Positions 8,766 to 18,384 of a stretch of DNA of 64,000 nucleotides are shown here, in pieces (the first letter of the stretch is position 1; every line of letters begins with the position of its first letter). The DNA comes from Roseobacter sp. Lineage in GTDB: Bacteria > Pseudomonadota > Alphaproteobacteria > Rhodobacterales > Rhodobacteraceae. The position numbers and the translations under genes were made by a program. The notes under the pieces were generated by a model that had not been told where the DNA came from, did not search any database, and saw only the letters and a program-made list of their open reading frames with translations. The stretch is from assembly GCA_002731875.1 (NCBI GenBank), contig PCCY01000012.1:1-64000 (forward strand). Direction: 5' to 3'.

Positions 8766-9520
8766 CAGCCCCTATCCTTCAGGTCCAGAACCTGACCCGA
8801 CGGTTTGGCGGCCTTGTAGCCGTCAACGACGTCAGCTTTGAATTGGACCCCGGAGAAATTGTCGGCCTGATTGGCCCCAATGGTGCCGGTAAGACCACCC
8901 TCTTCAACGTTCTGACCGGCATCTACCCCCCGAGTGCGGGGCAGATCCTGCTGCGCGGTGCACCAAGTGGCGGGTTGAAGCCGCACAAGATAGCTGCCCG
9001 CGGGATGACAAAAACCTTCCAGAACGTCGCCTTGTTCATGGAATCCTCGGTACTTGATAATGTGGTCACCGGCGGGCTGTTGAAAAACACCCTCCCCGAG
9101 GCCCGCAAGAAAGCCCGCGCTATACTGGAGCGGGTCGGACTTGCCAGCATCGCAGACAAAAAGGCCGGTGATCTGTCCTTCCCCGAGCGTGCCCGCGTAG
9201 AGGTGGCCCGCGCCCTATGCACCGAGCCTGACATTTTATTACTCGACGAGGTCATGGCCGCGCTTACCCCCGCCGAAATGGAGGACGTCATCACGCTGGT
9301 GCGGTCTTTGCGGGACGAGGGCATTACCTTTGTCGTGGTCGAACATCACATGAAAGCAGTGATGAAATTGTGCGAACGGTTGTTGGTCCTCAATTTCGGC
9401 GAGTTGATCGCCGATGGCACGCCCGCAGACATTGCCCAGAATGATCGGGTTATCGAAGCCTATCTGGGATCGTCCTTTGCCAAAAAACGCCAACACCAAG
9501 CGCCGGAGGTTCTGGCATGA
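8762..9520 (+). CDS. ABC importer ATPase, LivG type
   Basis: A 252-residue ABC ATPase. Walker A is GPNGAGKTT (about residues 39-47) and Walker B is [13 protein letters not shown]. The signature is [15 protein letters not shown] rather than LSGGQ, a variant also seen in LivG homologs of catabolic Liv clusters. The H-loop is in [11 protein letters not shown]. It energises import together with the LivF-type subunit that follows with a 4-base overlap. Confidence 0.9.
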   Translation: MTAPILQVQNLTRRFGGLVAVNDVSFELDPGEIVGLIGPNGAGKTTLFNVLTGIYPPSAGQILLRGAPSGGLKPHKIAARGMTKTFQNVALFMESSVLDNVVTGGLLKNTLPEARKKARAILERVGLASIADKKAGDLSFPERARVEVARALCTEPDILLLDEVMAALTPAEMEDVITLVRSLRDEGITFVVVEHHMKAVMKLCERLLVLNFGELIADGTPADIAQNDRVIEAYLGSSFAKKRQHQAPEVLA

Positions 9521-10251
9521 CGAAACCATCGGCAACCGGTGCCCCGCTTTTGACTATCGAAAACCTCTGCGCGTCTTACGGGGGCGCATGGGTACTCAAG
9601 GACGTGTCCCTGACCATGCAGGTAGGCGAATTTCTGGCGATCATCGGCGCAAATACTGCTGGAAAAAGTACCTTACTTAAGGCGATTTCCGGTCTGATGC
9701 CTCAGACCAGAGGAAACATTTCTTTTTTGCGGCACGACTTGCTGAACACTCCCGCCCACTGCGTGCCGACATTAGGCATCGCTCACGTCCCCGAAGGCCG
9801 TCATGTATTTACGGAAATGACCGTAGAAGAAAATCTCCGCACGGGGGCCTTCACGCGGGGAAAGTCCTCTGGGGTTGGCGACTCAATAGCGCGTATTTTC
9901 GACCTGTTCCCCCGTCTCAAAGAGCGGCGCACCCAGCTGGCGGGCACGCTCTCAGGCGGCGAGCAGCAGATGGTGGCCGTCGGGCGTGGCATGATGCTGG
10001 ACCCCAAGCTGCTTATTCTGGATGAACCGAGCCTTGGCCTCGCGCCAATTGTGGTCGAAGAGATGCACGATCGATTTCACGAGATCCACAACAGCGGTGT
10101 CTCTGTCCTGCTGGTAGAACAAAACGTTTCCCTCGCACTTGAAAGCGCAGGACGGGCATATGTAATGTCTTCGGGCAGCATTGAGTTTGAGGGAATTGCG
10201 ACAGAGTTGGCCCAAGATGATCGAATTCGTCGCGCGTATCTCGGAATCTGA
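9517..10251 (+). CDS. ABC importer ATPase, LivF type
   Basis: A 244-residue ABC ATPase, last gene of the importer. Walker A reads GANTAGKST, keeping GxxxxGK[ST] but with Thr where LivF proteins normally have Gly. The signature is LSGGEQQMVAVGRGM and Walker B LLILDEPSLGLAP; the H-loop histidine position reads VEQNVSLALE, normal for LivF. The protein should be functional. Transcription probably ends in the following 320-base gap, although no clear intrinsic terminator was found. Confidence 0.88.
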   Translation: MTKPSATGAPLLTIENLCASYGGAWVLKDVSLTMQVGEFLAIIGANTAGKSTLLKAISGLMPQTRGNISFLRHDLLNTPAHCVPTLGIAHVPEGRHVFTEMTVEENLRTGAFTRGKSSGVGDSIARIFDLFPRLKERRTQLAGTLSGGEQQMVAVGRGMMLDPKLLILDEPSLGLAPIVVEEMHDRFHEIHNSGVSVLLVEQNVSLALESAGRAYVMSSGSIEFEGIATELAQDDRIRRAYLGI

Positions 10252-10572
10252 ATTGATAGGTGCCGAGTATATTAAACCGTGAAAGCTGCACTTGTATCCA
10301 ACATGCTTCGACCTGCGTTATTAGCTCAAACGGTTCGGGGGCTCCGGTATCCTCCCATCAGGCTGTTGTTTGGATCAAACAGGGGATGCAATCGAAGGAC
10401 TGTGTCATGGACTGTGATTAAGACAAGCGACATCAAGGCTGGCTGCAATCATATATAATTGGTAGCCAATACTAAATAGCCGATAACTTGGCCCAGGACA
10501 ACGACAGAGAAATCTTGCCGCCACAAGACTGGGTCGAATGCACGATTCATCTGGCAAGTGGCTTCAGTCGCG
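10252..10572. other. intergenic, no recognised gene
   Basis: This gap separates the Liv importer from the broken aldehyde dehydrogenase gene, and the two genes converge on it. A GTG-started frame of about 59 codons begins near 10279 but has no recognisable domain. The base composition is more AT-rich than the flanking genes, consistent with decayed sequence. Confidence 0.45.
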
Positions 10573-11505
10573 TCACCGCATCACGAAGGGGTTCGCCATG
10601 GGCGTGTCCGACGTATTGATCCAAGTCGTTTTCGTGCGGGTATAGTCATAGATCGCATCTACGCCTGCCTCTCGTCCGTAGCCTGAGTGGTTATATCCCC
10701 CAAAGGGCGCGATGGGTGAAATAGCACGGTAGGTGTTGATCCAACAGATCCCAGCCTTGAGCCATTTTGAAACGCGGTGTGCACGGGAAAGGTTTTGCGT
10801 GAACACACCCGATCCAAGCCCGAATGGCGTACTATTGGCCAGCGATATGGCCTCCTCTTCGGTGTCAAAGGGGATCAGGGACATGACGGGGCCGAACAAT
10901 TCAACATGCACGGTTTCGATGTCATGCCTATCACATTGTACCAGGGTCGGCGCCATGTAATTGCCCGGCCGCTCCAGTGCTGCGCCGCCAAACCGGATCT
11001 GTGCGCCCTGCGCCTTCGCCTTCGCCAGAGCTGCAATGATATGATCAATCTGCGCCTTGGTACAAAGCGGCCCCAAATGCGTGGCGGCATCCAGAGGATT
11101 ACCGATAACGATGCTTTGAACCGTGAGCGCGATACGCTCTGTCAACGCTTCGAGGATAGGCCGGTGGATCAGGCCGCGCGATCCGGCGGCACAACTTTGC
11201 CCCGATGCCCCGAAGTTGCCCGCGACCAGCCCGTTGGCAGCGCCATTCAGATCGGAGTCATCAAAGACGACGATCGGGGACTTTCCGCCCAGTTCAAGCG
11301 AGGTCACGGCAAAGTTCTCGGCCGAGTTGCGAACCACATGGCGCGCGGTTTCAGGCCCGCCGGTAAAGGCGATCCGGTCGACATCAGGATGACGGGTCAA
11401 AGGGATGGCGCAACTCTCCGTGTCCCCTGTGATGACCGAAACCACGCCAGCCGGGAACCCCGGCCTCTTGGACCAACTTTGCGAACGCAAGCATCGGAGC
11501 GGCGC
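10573..11505 (-). pseudogene. aldehyde dehydrogenase, 5'-truncated and frameshifted
   Basis: The readable frame covers the C-terminal two thirds of an NAD(P)-dependent aldehyde dehydrogenase: GFPAGVVSVITG, IAFTGGPETARHV, the glutamate motif LELGGKSP, the region of the catalytic cysteine (FGASGQSCAAGSRG) and the FGPVMSLIPF and PFGGYNHSGYGRE motifs. Near 11455-11460 a run of four Gs shifts the frame: upstream, a different frame reads APMLAFAKLVQEAG, which joins correctly only if one G is removed. The first ~180 residues (N-terminal cofactor-binding part) have no counterpart upstream. It is a relic, decayed by truncation plus a 1-base insertion. Confidence 0.8.
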
Positions 11506-11607
11506 AACATTGCACAATTCCGGGCCACCGATGAAGACGCCGCGGATATACTCGGCGCGAGCACCTATGTGCGCCGAATTGAACAACTGGCTGAGGATCT
11601 GCAGCAT

Positions 11608-12197
11608 AAAAGTGGACTTTCGTACCGGACCATAGCGAACACTTTGGCGCTATATGAATTGCTTGAGCACGTTTATGATTCCGACCGCATTGAAATTTAT
11701 ACTGTAACGCTCGTTCAATTCAAACTTGATTTTCGATCTACAACGACGGACATATATCCCAATGTTATTAAGGGACTGGTATTATGGCAAAAAATCCTAC
11801 CATCCCAGCCACTTTTCTTCGACACATTAGAAACTGCGATGTGTCAAACACGTCTGGCGCGGTTTGTGTGTCACAGCGTTTTGAGGCTGTGACCGAAGGT
11901 GGTACAAATAGTCTTGCGCTTTATTCCGCTCGGCAGCGTAGTACGTACCACATCGGCACAGGGTTCATCCGTAGGTTTCAGACCCCTGGCCAATCTTTTA
12001 ATTGCAGTAAATGCGCTTGAGGGGCGGCATCAACCGTAACAGGTCCCGTCCAACTTCATCCCGTCCGCCCCGGATTGCGTGCCCAAGGCGCGGCGGCCAT
12101 GGGCACGTCGTGATCTGATGATGCCCAATGATTTCCGACAACTGTTTGCGCTGCGCGACGACTCACATCTGGCACTTAACCCCAGTGTAGGCTTACA
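11608..12197. other. intergenic, decayed DNA
   Basis: About 590 bases between the aldehyde dehydrogenase relic and the end of the amide operon. A plus-strand frame antisense to the relic runs into it but has no recognisable domain. A short stretch near 12115-12238 could encode a peptide fragment (MMPNDFRQLFALRDDSH) that I could not assign. No terminator with a T-run was found for the leftward amide operon. Confidence 0.4.
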
Positions 12198-13976
12198 TCA
12201 CATTGCAACCAAGTGCCCCGCTCCCATTGCCCTGTACTGAAGAATCTGAGGAGATTGACCGACTGGCATCACCGGGCTCACGAGTTCTGTTGCCGGCTTT
12301 TCACTGGCGGGTATTTTGCGTTCTGGGTCCGGGAACGGTGCGGCCGCGATAAGACGTTGCGTGTATGGATGCTGCGGATTTCCAAACACCTGAGCACTGG
12401 TACCGATTTCGACGATTTGGCCCAGATACATCACGGCGACGCGATCGGCGATGTTTTCGACCACTGCCATATCATGCGAGATAAACAGATAGGACATGCC
12501 GAACTCAGACTTCAGCTCCTGCAAAAGGTCTAATACAGTTGCCTGCACCGATACATCCAAAGCTGAGACGCTTTCGTCGGCGATTATCAGTTTCGGGTTC
12601 AAAGCTAACGCCCGCGCAATACAAATTCGCTGACGTTGTCCGCCAGAAAACTCATGCGGATAGCGATCAAGTGCTTCAGGACCAAGACCGACGCGGTTGA
12701 ACAGCTCTGTCGCGCGATCCGTTCGGCTTTGAGGCGTACCGATCTCATGAATGACCATCGGCTCTCTGACCAGATCCCCCACGGTCATGCGGCCGTTAAG
12801 CGCTGCCATAGGATCCTGGAATACCATCTGCATCGCGCGCGTGTTGGCGCGTTGCGACTGGCGGTCACGCATAATCGGTTTGCCGGCAAACGTCACGACC
12901 CCCTCATGCGGGACAAGTCCGGTCAAAGCACGCGCAATAGTAGACTTGCCGCACCCGCTTTCACCCACGATGGCGAAAGTCTCCCCGGGAAAGATCTCGA
13001 AGTTTACTTTTTCGACGGCATGGACGCGTGCTTGAACACGGTCCAGAATACCCCCGCGGAGATCATAGGTTACCCTCAGGTCTCTCACTGAAACCAAAGG
13101 TTGTACTGTGGTATCTACCTTGGTTTCGCGTCCCTTTCCCATGCGTGGCACACTGGAAAGCAGTTGCTGCGTATAAGGCATTTTGGGATCGCGAAACAGC
13201 GTGCGAACCGCAGCCTCCTCGACCAGCTGGCCCTTTTGCATCACCAGAACACGGTCCGCCATCTCGGCGACAACGCCCATATCATGGGTGATCAGGATCA
13301 ACGCCATACCCATTTCTGACGTGAGTACGCGCAACAGGTCCAGAACCTCACGCTGCACGGTCACATCCAATGCCGTGGTCGGCTCGTCGGCTATCATCAC
13401 ATCAGGGCGCAGCGCAATCGCCATGGCGATGACGACCCGTTGGCGCATACCGCCAGATAGTTCATGCGGATACTGTCTCATCCTGCGCTCTGGTTCGGTC
13501 AAGCGCACGGCCTTGATCGCCTCGAGTGCACGAACACGTGCCGCGCGTCGCGACATCGGCTCGTGCGCGCGTATCGCTTCGGTTAGCTGATCTCCAATCC
13601 GCATCACGGGGTTCAAGGCAGTCATGGGTTCTTGGAATATCATAGCGATACGGTCGCCGCGTAGACGCTGTAGCTTGTGTTCGGACAACCTGGTGAGGTC
13701 GGCACCGTCGAATATGATCCCGCCGCCAGAGATGTGAACCGCAGGCGGAGGCAGCAAACCCATTATCGCCAATGAGGTGAGCGACTTTCCTGAACCGCTT
13801 TCACCTGCGATGGCAAGCGTTTCACCGGCTTCAAGATCGAAACTGAGATCTCGTACAAGCGGCTGAATACCCGCATCACTGCGCACAGAAATATCAAGAT
13901 TACGTACAGATAAGATTGGGGCCCGATCACCGGCAGCTACAGTCGCTGCCGATGAGGTTGGTGTGGAGGCAGTCAT
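12198..13976 (-). CDS. Dpp/Opp-type ABC importer ATPase, two fused ATPase domains
   Basis: A 592-residue protein with two complete ABC cassettes in tandem, equivalent to DppD fused to DppF (GsiA-like). Cassette 1: Walker A GESGSGKS, signature LSGGMRQRVVIAMA, Walker B VMIADEPTTALD. Cassette 2: Walker A GESGCGKST, signature FSGGQRQRICIARAL, Walker B LIIADESVSALD. Both carry the family's C-terminal oligopeptide-transport region. The ATG at 13976 overlaps the amidase stop (ATGA). It is the last gene of the amiC-led operon and powers the importer formed by the two permeases and binding protein. Confidence 0.92.
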   Translation of the reverse strand: MTASTPTSSAATVAAGDRAPILSVRNLDISVRSDAGIQPLVRDLSFDLEAGETLAIAGESGSGKSLTSLAIMGLLPPPAVHISGGGIIFDGADLTRLSEHKLQRLRGDRIAMIFQEPMTALNPVMRIGDQLTEAIRAHEPMSRRAARVRALEAIKAVRLTEPERRMRQYPHELSGGMRQRVVIAMAIALRPDVMIADEPTTALDVTVQREVLDLLRVLTSEMGMALILITHDMGVVAEMADRVLVMQKGQLVEEAAVRTLFRDPKMPYTQQLLSSVPRMGKGRETKVDTTVQPLVSVRDLRVTYDLRGGILDRVQARVHAVEKVNFEIFPGETFAIVGESGCGKSTIARALTGLVPHEGVVTFAGKPIMRDRQSQRANTRAMQMVFQDPMAALNGRMTVGDLVREPMVIHEIGTPQSRTDRATELFNRVGLGPEALDRYPHEFSGGQRQRICIARALALNPKLIIADESVSALDVSVQATVLDLLQELKSEFGMSYLFISHDMAVVENIADRVAVMYLGQIVEIGTSAQVFGNPQHPYTQRLIAAAPFPDPERKIPASEKPATELVSPVMPVGQSPQILQYRAMGAGHLVAM

Positions 13977-14920
13977 TCGAACACGCAACGCGGGAAATAG
14001 AAGGACACAACCCAGTTCGGCATATCAACAATTTCCGAAATTCGCAGATCGCCACATGTCGATACCAGCATATAGGCATCTTCTGCTGACAAACCTTGCG
14101 TTTTGCCTAACAAATCGACCATCTGGCTTACGGCTTCTTGTGCGCCGGTCATCAGGTCCGGACCAATACCGGTGGTGACTTCATACCCCTTGGAATCCAA
14201 ATGGTTGGTAACGGGACCCGGTGTTGTGAAGCGCGGCATTTTGAGATGCGCGTCTTTTATCAGGTCGAGCGTTACCGTGGCATTCATAGGGCTTTCGATC
14301 GCGGTGCCGCAGACCTCGCCATCGCCTTGTGCTGCGTGGGTATCACCGATGGAGAACAATGCTCCGGCGACTTCGACCGGCAGGTACAGGGTTGTTCCCG
14401 CGGCCAGGTCCCTGATATCAAGGTTGCCCCCGACGCGCCGTGGTGGGACGACCGAGTGCAACCCCGGTTCCGCAAGAGCGCAACCGATGGTACCAGCGAA
14501 AGGCTTAAGCGGAACGCGCCCGTTTTTGCCAAACAAGGCTGGCTCCAGCGTATCCGGATCATACTTCCAGATCGTCAGCGCCGGATTCTTGAACTGATCG
14601 GCCAGCAGGCCGAAACCGGGTATATTTGCGGTCCAACCGAAGCCGGAAGGTTTAAAACCTTCAATGGTGATTTTCAGCGCGTCGCCGGGCTCGGCCCCGT
14701 CCACGTAGACGGGACCTGTGACCGGGTTGATCTTGCCAAAATCCATAGCCGCGACATCGGCGACGGTACTGTCCGCATTCAGCTGACCCGCTGAGCTGTC
14801 GTGGCATTCGAATTCGATTGTTTCACCAGGTGCCACCGTGATGGCTGGGACAAACGAGTTGTCCCAGCCAAAGTGGTGGCTTGCGCCGTGAATGGTATAG
14901 TCAGGACATTTATTGCACAT
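13973..14920 (-). CDS. acetamidase/formamidase family amidohydrolase
   Basis: A 315-residue cytoplasmic protein of the FmdA_AmdA family, which hydrolyses short amides such as formamide or acetamide to the acid and ammonia. Family features seen: an N-terminal beta segment with the WDNSFVPAITVAPGETIEFE motif, NPVTGPVYVDGAEPGDAL, the GDTHAAQGDGEVCGTAIE motif with the conserved His/Asp/Glu, and the late STCGDLRISEIVD. It overlaps the binding-protein gene by 11 bases. Its presence inside an AmiC/AmiR-controlled import operon argues that the imported ligand is an amide. This family is unrelated to the nitrilase-type AmiE of Pseudomonas. Confidence 0.88.
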   Translation of the reverse strand: MCNKCPDYTIHGASHHFGWDNSFVPAITVAPGETIEFECHDSSAGQLNADSTVADVAAMDFGKINPVTGPVYVDGAEPGDALKITIEGFKPSGFGWTANIPGFGLLADQFKNPALTIWKYDPDTLEPALFGKNGRVPLKPFAGTIGCALAEPGLHSVVPPRRVGGNLDIRDLAAGTTLYLPVEVAGALFSIGDTHAAQGDGEVCGTAIESPMNATVTLDLIKDAHLKMPRFTTPGPVTNHLDSKGYEVTTGIGPDLMTGAQEAVSQMVDLLGKTQGLSAEDAYMLVSTCGDLRISEIVDMPNWVVSFYFPRCVFE

Positions 14921-16550
14921 CGTTTACATACACATAGTCATAGTTAACAGGGATAGAGACCGGATCGACATACAGCTTGTCATCGCCGCCCATACGTTCG
15001 GACCTCATGGTGTAGCGCTGCTCGTTAAACACTGGCACCCAAGGCGCGTCTTCCATGACTGCCATGTAGATATCGGACCACATTTTCAGGCGCTCATCGA
15101 CCATAGCTGGATCGGTCATGCTGTCAGCTTTGACCGCCATCGCATCGGTATCCGCATTGCAGTACCATGACCAGTTCCAGCCGCCCGGCACGGCCCCGTC
15201 ACAGCCCAGAATCGGGCCGTAAAAGTTAGACGCATCAGGGAAATCGGCAATCCACGCCATACCGCCCGACCAGATCATCGGTGCTTGGTCAGCTTCACCG
15301 CCCGCAGCAATGACGCTGGCCTGAGCAAGGGATTGGATCGTGGCTTTCACCCCGATCTTCGAGAGGTCCTGCTGAATCGCTTGCGCGATGCGTGGGTTCG
15401 GATCGGTGTTCATCACAAACAATTCGGTCTCGAAACCATCAGGGAACCCGGCCTCAGCGAGCAGTGCTTTGGCGGCTTCAGGGTCATAGGAATAGCCTTC
15501 ATAACCTTCTGTGTAGCCGGGCATGGAAGGTGGAAGCGGTTGCGTTGCCGGAACGGCACGGCCGTTGATGACTTGGGTAATCCGTTCTTTGTTGATCGCC
15601 ATATTGACTGCTTTACGCACATCGACATTGTCGAAAGGAGCCATTTTCACGTTGAGCGTAATGTAGCCCGTATGAAGCTGACCACCTTCGATCACACGCG
15701 CTGCTTGCTCCGGGTCACCCATGACCTCTTGGAATTTAGCCGGCGGAATACCATCACCTGGCACGTCGACTTCACCGTTTTGCAGACGTAGCAACGCAAC
15801 GATTGGCTCCTGGCCTACCTCGAAAGTGACGCTATCCAGGTAAGGTAAGCCTTCACGCCAGTAATCTTGGTTTTTCTCGAAAACCAACTTTTGTCCGATG
15901 GTCCAGTCTGCCAACTTAAATGCACCCGTCCCCATCGCGGTCTTGCCGAAATCGGCCCCTGCGGCTTCTACCGCTTCCTTTGCCACCACAGAGGCGAAGT
16001 TGAGGCCCATCACGTGCAGGAAGGTCGCATCCGGGCGTGACAGGGTGATCTCTACGGTTTGCTCATCCAAAACTTTGACGCCAGACAGTCCAGTTGCCGT
16101 GCCCGATGATACGGCATTATATCCTTCGATCGAACCAAAGAAACCCGCGCCAGGGCTTTGGGTCGCAGGATCGGTCACGCGATCCAGCGAGTATTTCACA
16201 TCATCGGCTGTCATCACGCGACCGTTGTGAAACTTGACCCCTTCGCGAAGTTTAAACGTGAAAACCTTACCATCTTCCGAAATGTCATAGCTTTCGGCCA
16301 GCCCAGGGCGCAGCTCGGTTGTGCCCGGCTCATAATCCATAAGACCATCGTACAAAGATTTGATCATGGACCAGTTCTGCCAGTCATACCCGATAGCAGG
16401 GTCCAAGGTGGCGACGTCGTCTTTATAGGTCACGGTGATGTTGCCACCCGATTTTGCGTTCGGATCAAGATTGGAATGGGCATCGGCTGCAACCATCTGA
16501 GGCAGACCGAGGGCTGCGACCAAAGCCGAGGTTGTAAGTAGTTTTTTCAT
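14910..16550 (-). CDS. ABC importer solute-binding protein, family 5 (Dpp/Opp type)
   Basis: A 546-residue periplasmic protein. It has a Sec signal peptide (MKKLLTTSALVAALGLPQMV, cleavage after VAADA or nearby) and the SBP_bac_5 pattern: GYDWQNWSMIKSLYDGL, the LAESYDISEDGKVFTFKLRE strand pair and the FHNGRVMTADDVKYSLDR signature. It captures an oligopeptide-sized or cationic ligand; here an amide or amidated compound is inferred from the adjacent amidase and AmiC/AmiR. A 29-base gap separates it from the upstream permease gene. Confidence 0.9.
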   Translation of the reverse strand: MKKLLTTSALVAALGLPQMVAADAHSNLDPNAKSGGNITVTYKDDVATLDPAIGYDWQNWSMIKSLYDGLMDYEPGTTELRPGLAESYDISEDGKVFTFKLREGVKFHNGRVMTADDVKYSLDRVTDPATQSPGAGFFGSIEGYNAVSSGTATGLSGVKVLDEQTVEITLSRPDATFLHVMGLNFASVVAKEAVEAAGADFGKTAMGTGAFKLADWTIGQKLVFEKNQDYWREGLPYLDSVTFEVGQEPIVALLRLQNGEVDVPGDGIPPAKFQEVMGDPEQAARVIEGGQLHTGYITLNVKMAPFDNVDVRKAVNMAINKERITQVINGRAVPATQPLPPSMPGYTEGYEGYSYDPEAAKALLAEAGFPDGFETELFVMNTDPNPRIAQAIQQDLSKIGVKATIQSLAQASVIAAGGEADQAPMIWSGGMAWIADFPDASNFYGPILGCDGAVPGGWNWSWYCNADTDAMAVKADSMTDPAMVDERLKMWSDIYMAVMEDAPWVPVFNEQRYTMRSERMGGDDKLYVDPVSIPVNYDYVYVNDVQ

Positions 16551-16579
16551 TATAATTTACTCCTGTTGGATAGGTATTA

Positions 16580-17500
16580 TTAGCGGACCTTGATCCGCGG
16601 GTCGGCAAATAAGGACGCAATGTCTGCGACCAGATTGCCAATGACGATGGCGCAAGCTGATACCAGCGTGACGCCCATGATGATTGGTATGTCCACACGC
16701 TGGATCGCCTGCCATGCGAGCTGTCCGATGCCAGGCCATCCGAAAACGGATTCCACAACAACGATACCGCCCATAAAGATGCCGACGTCGATCCCGATCA
16801 TCGCGATGATCGGCAGAACGGCATTTGGCAAAGCATGACGCAGCAAAACACGCATGCGGCTCAATCCTTTGGCGCGCGCTGTACGAATGAAATCCTGTCG
16901 CAGGACATCAATCATCGAAGATCGCATCATGCGACTGTACCAGCCCGATCCAAGGATACCCAAAGTGATAGATGGCAGAACCATGTGTGCGAACGTGCCG
17001 TAACCGCCTATCGGGAACCAATGCAGTTGGACAGCAAAGACGTAGAGCATCAGCAACCCTACGACGAACTGCGGAGCAGACACGCCGATGAAGCTTGCCA
17101 TCATTAAGGTGTTATCGGTAGCCGTACCTCGCCGCAGTGCAGCTACCACCCCCATGGTGATTCCTAAAACCAGTTCACACACGATGGCACCTAACATCAA
17201 AAGCAAGGACGCGGGCAACCGAGCGGCTATAAGCGTACTGACTTCGGTCTTTTGCAAGTAAGAGCGCCCCAGATCACCCTGTACCAGATTACCGAGATAC
17301 CGCGCGTATTGAACGATGAACGGCTGATCCAGACCAAGCTGAGCACGAATATTCGCGACGGTTTCCGGTGTCGCTGAACGGCCGGCAATCTGACGCACCG
17401 GATCGGCTGGAAATAGGTACAGCAGCGCAAAAGTGATAAACGAAACACCCAGTAGAATAAGACCGGACTGGAGCAAACGCTTGATGATAAAGGCCACCAT
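16580..17500 (-). CDS. ABC importer permease, DppB type
   Basis: A 306-residue membrane protein with about six spans. The first (MVAFIIKRLLQSGLILLGVS) followed by TFALLYLFPADPVR is typical of DppB/OppB, as is the ATPase-contact EAA loop around RTARAKGLSRMRVLLRHALPNA read in two parts. Its start overlaps the stop of the DppC-type gene (TAATG). It pairs with that protein to form the channel. Confidence 0.9.
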   Translation of the reverse strand: MVAFIIKRLLQSGLILLGVSFITFALLYLFPADPVRQIAGRSATPETVANIRAQLGLDQPFIVQYARYLGNLVQGDLGRSYLQKTEVSTLIAARLPASLLLMLGAIVCELVLGITMGVVAALRRGTATDNTLMMASFIGVSAPQFVVGLLMLYVFAVQLHWFPIGGYGTFAHMVLPSITLGILGSGWYSRMMRSSMIDVLRQDFIRTARAKGLSRMRVLLRHALPNAVLPIIAMIGIDVGIFMGGIVVVESVFGWPGIGQLAWQAIQRVDIPIIMGVTLVSACAIVIGNLVADIASLFADPRIKVR

Positions 17501-18384
17501 TATTCGCGCCCCCGTTGTGTAGGGTCTAGCACATCACGCAGCGCATCACCGACGAGATTGAAGGCCAGGGCCAATGTTACGATCGCTAAGCCGGGAAAGA
17601 ACACCAACCAGGGAGCCGCCTGAAAATATGTTTGATTCTCGAAAATAATGTTACCCCAGCTCGGCGTGGGAGGCTGAACCCCCACCCCAAGAAAGCTCAG
17701 CGTCGCTTCAAGTAGAACCGTGGTCGAAATGCCTAACGTACCCCACACAATAATCGTCGGGGTAAGGTGCGGCAGGATGTGCCTGAACAGGATACGCATA
17801 TTTCCTGCACCCAATGTACGCTCTGCCGCTATAAACTCACGTTGTGACAGGCTTGCCGTTTCGGCATACAAAACACGCGCGGTTTGCACCCAGTTCACCG
17901 TGGCAATCACCATTGCAACGATCCACAGCGACGGCTGGAAGATCGCAGCAAGACAAATAGCCAGCAAGAGCGCGGGGAACGCCATCATAAGGTCGGTAAA
18001 CCTCATGAGCATGTTGCCCCAAACACCTCCGAAATAGCCTGCCGTTACACCGACAAACGTCCCGATAATCAAGGCCACACCATTCGCCAGAACACCGATG
18101 ATGAGCGAAGTACGCGCACCGTATAAAATGCGGGTCAACAAATCCCGGCCAAGCAGATCCGTCCCCAGTGCAAATTGGCCCCCCGGTGCCATCGGAGCAC
18201 CTTGCAAGGTGAGACCATCGAACATTTGGTCGTTTGGTTCATAGGGAGTGAGGTAAGGTGCAAAAAGAGCACCAAATACTGTCAGGGTTATCAAAGCCAT
18301 GCCAAAAAGCGCAAGTTTACGCTTTTTCAGTCGCTGGCAAACTGTCGGTGGCATAAGTACTGGTGTCGCCTCAGCAAATGCCAC
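17500..18384 (-). CDS. ABC importer permease, DppC type
   Basis: A 294-residue membrane protein with the DppC/OppC layout: an N-terminal span, then the GTDLLGRDLLTRILYGARTS motif, the EAA loop around REFIAAERTLGAGNMRILFR and the LGVGVQPPTPSWG motif near the C-terminus. It overlaps the amiR-like gene upstream by 14 bases and the DppB-type gene downstream by one, so the sensor, regulator and transporter are tightly coupled. Confidence 0.9.
   Translation of the reverse strand: MAFAEATPVLMPPTVCQRLKKRKLALFGMALITLTVFGALFAPYLTPYEPNDQMFDGLTLQGAPMAPGGQFALGTDLLGRDLLTRILYGARTSLIIGVLANGVALIIGTFVGVTAGYFGGVWGNMLMRFTDLMMAFPALLLAICLAAIFQPSLWIVAMVIATVNWVQTARVLYAETASLSQREFIAAERTLGAGNMRILFRHILPHLTPTIIVWGTLGISTTVLLEATLSFLGVGVQPPTPSWGNIIFENQTYFQAAPWLVFFPGLAIVTLALAFNLVGDALRDVLDPTQRGRE

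Noticed and set aside
10777-11892. A 371-codon plus-strand open frame
   Set aside because: It lies antisense to the aldehyde dehydrogenase relic for most of its length, has no recognisable domain, and its length follows from the codon pattern of the opposite strand.
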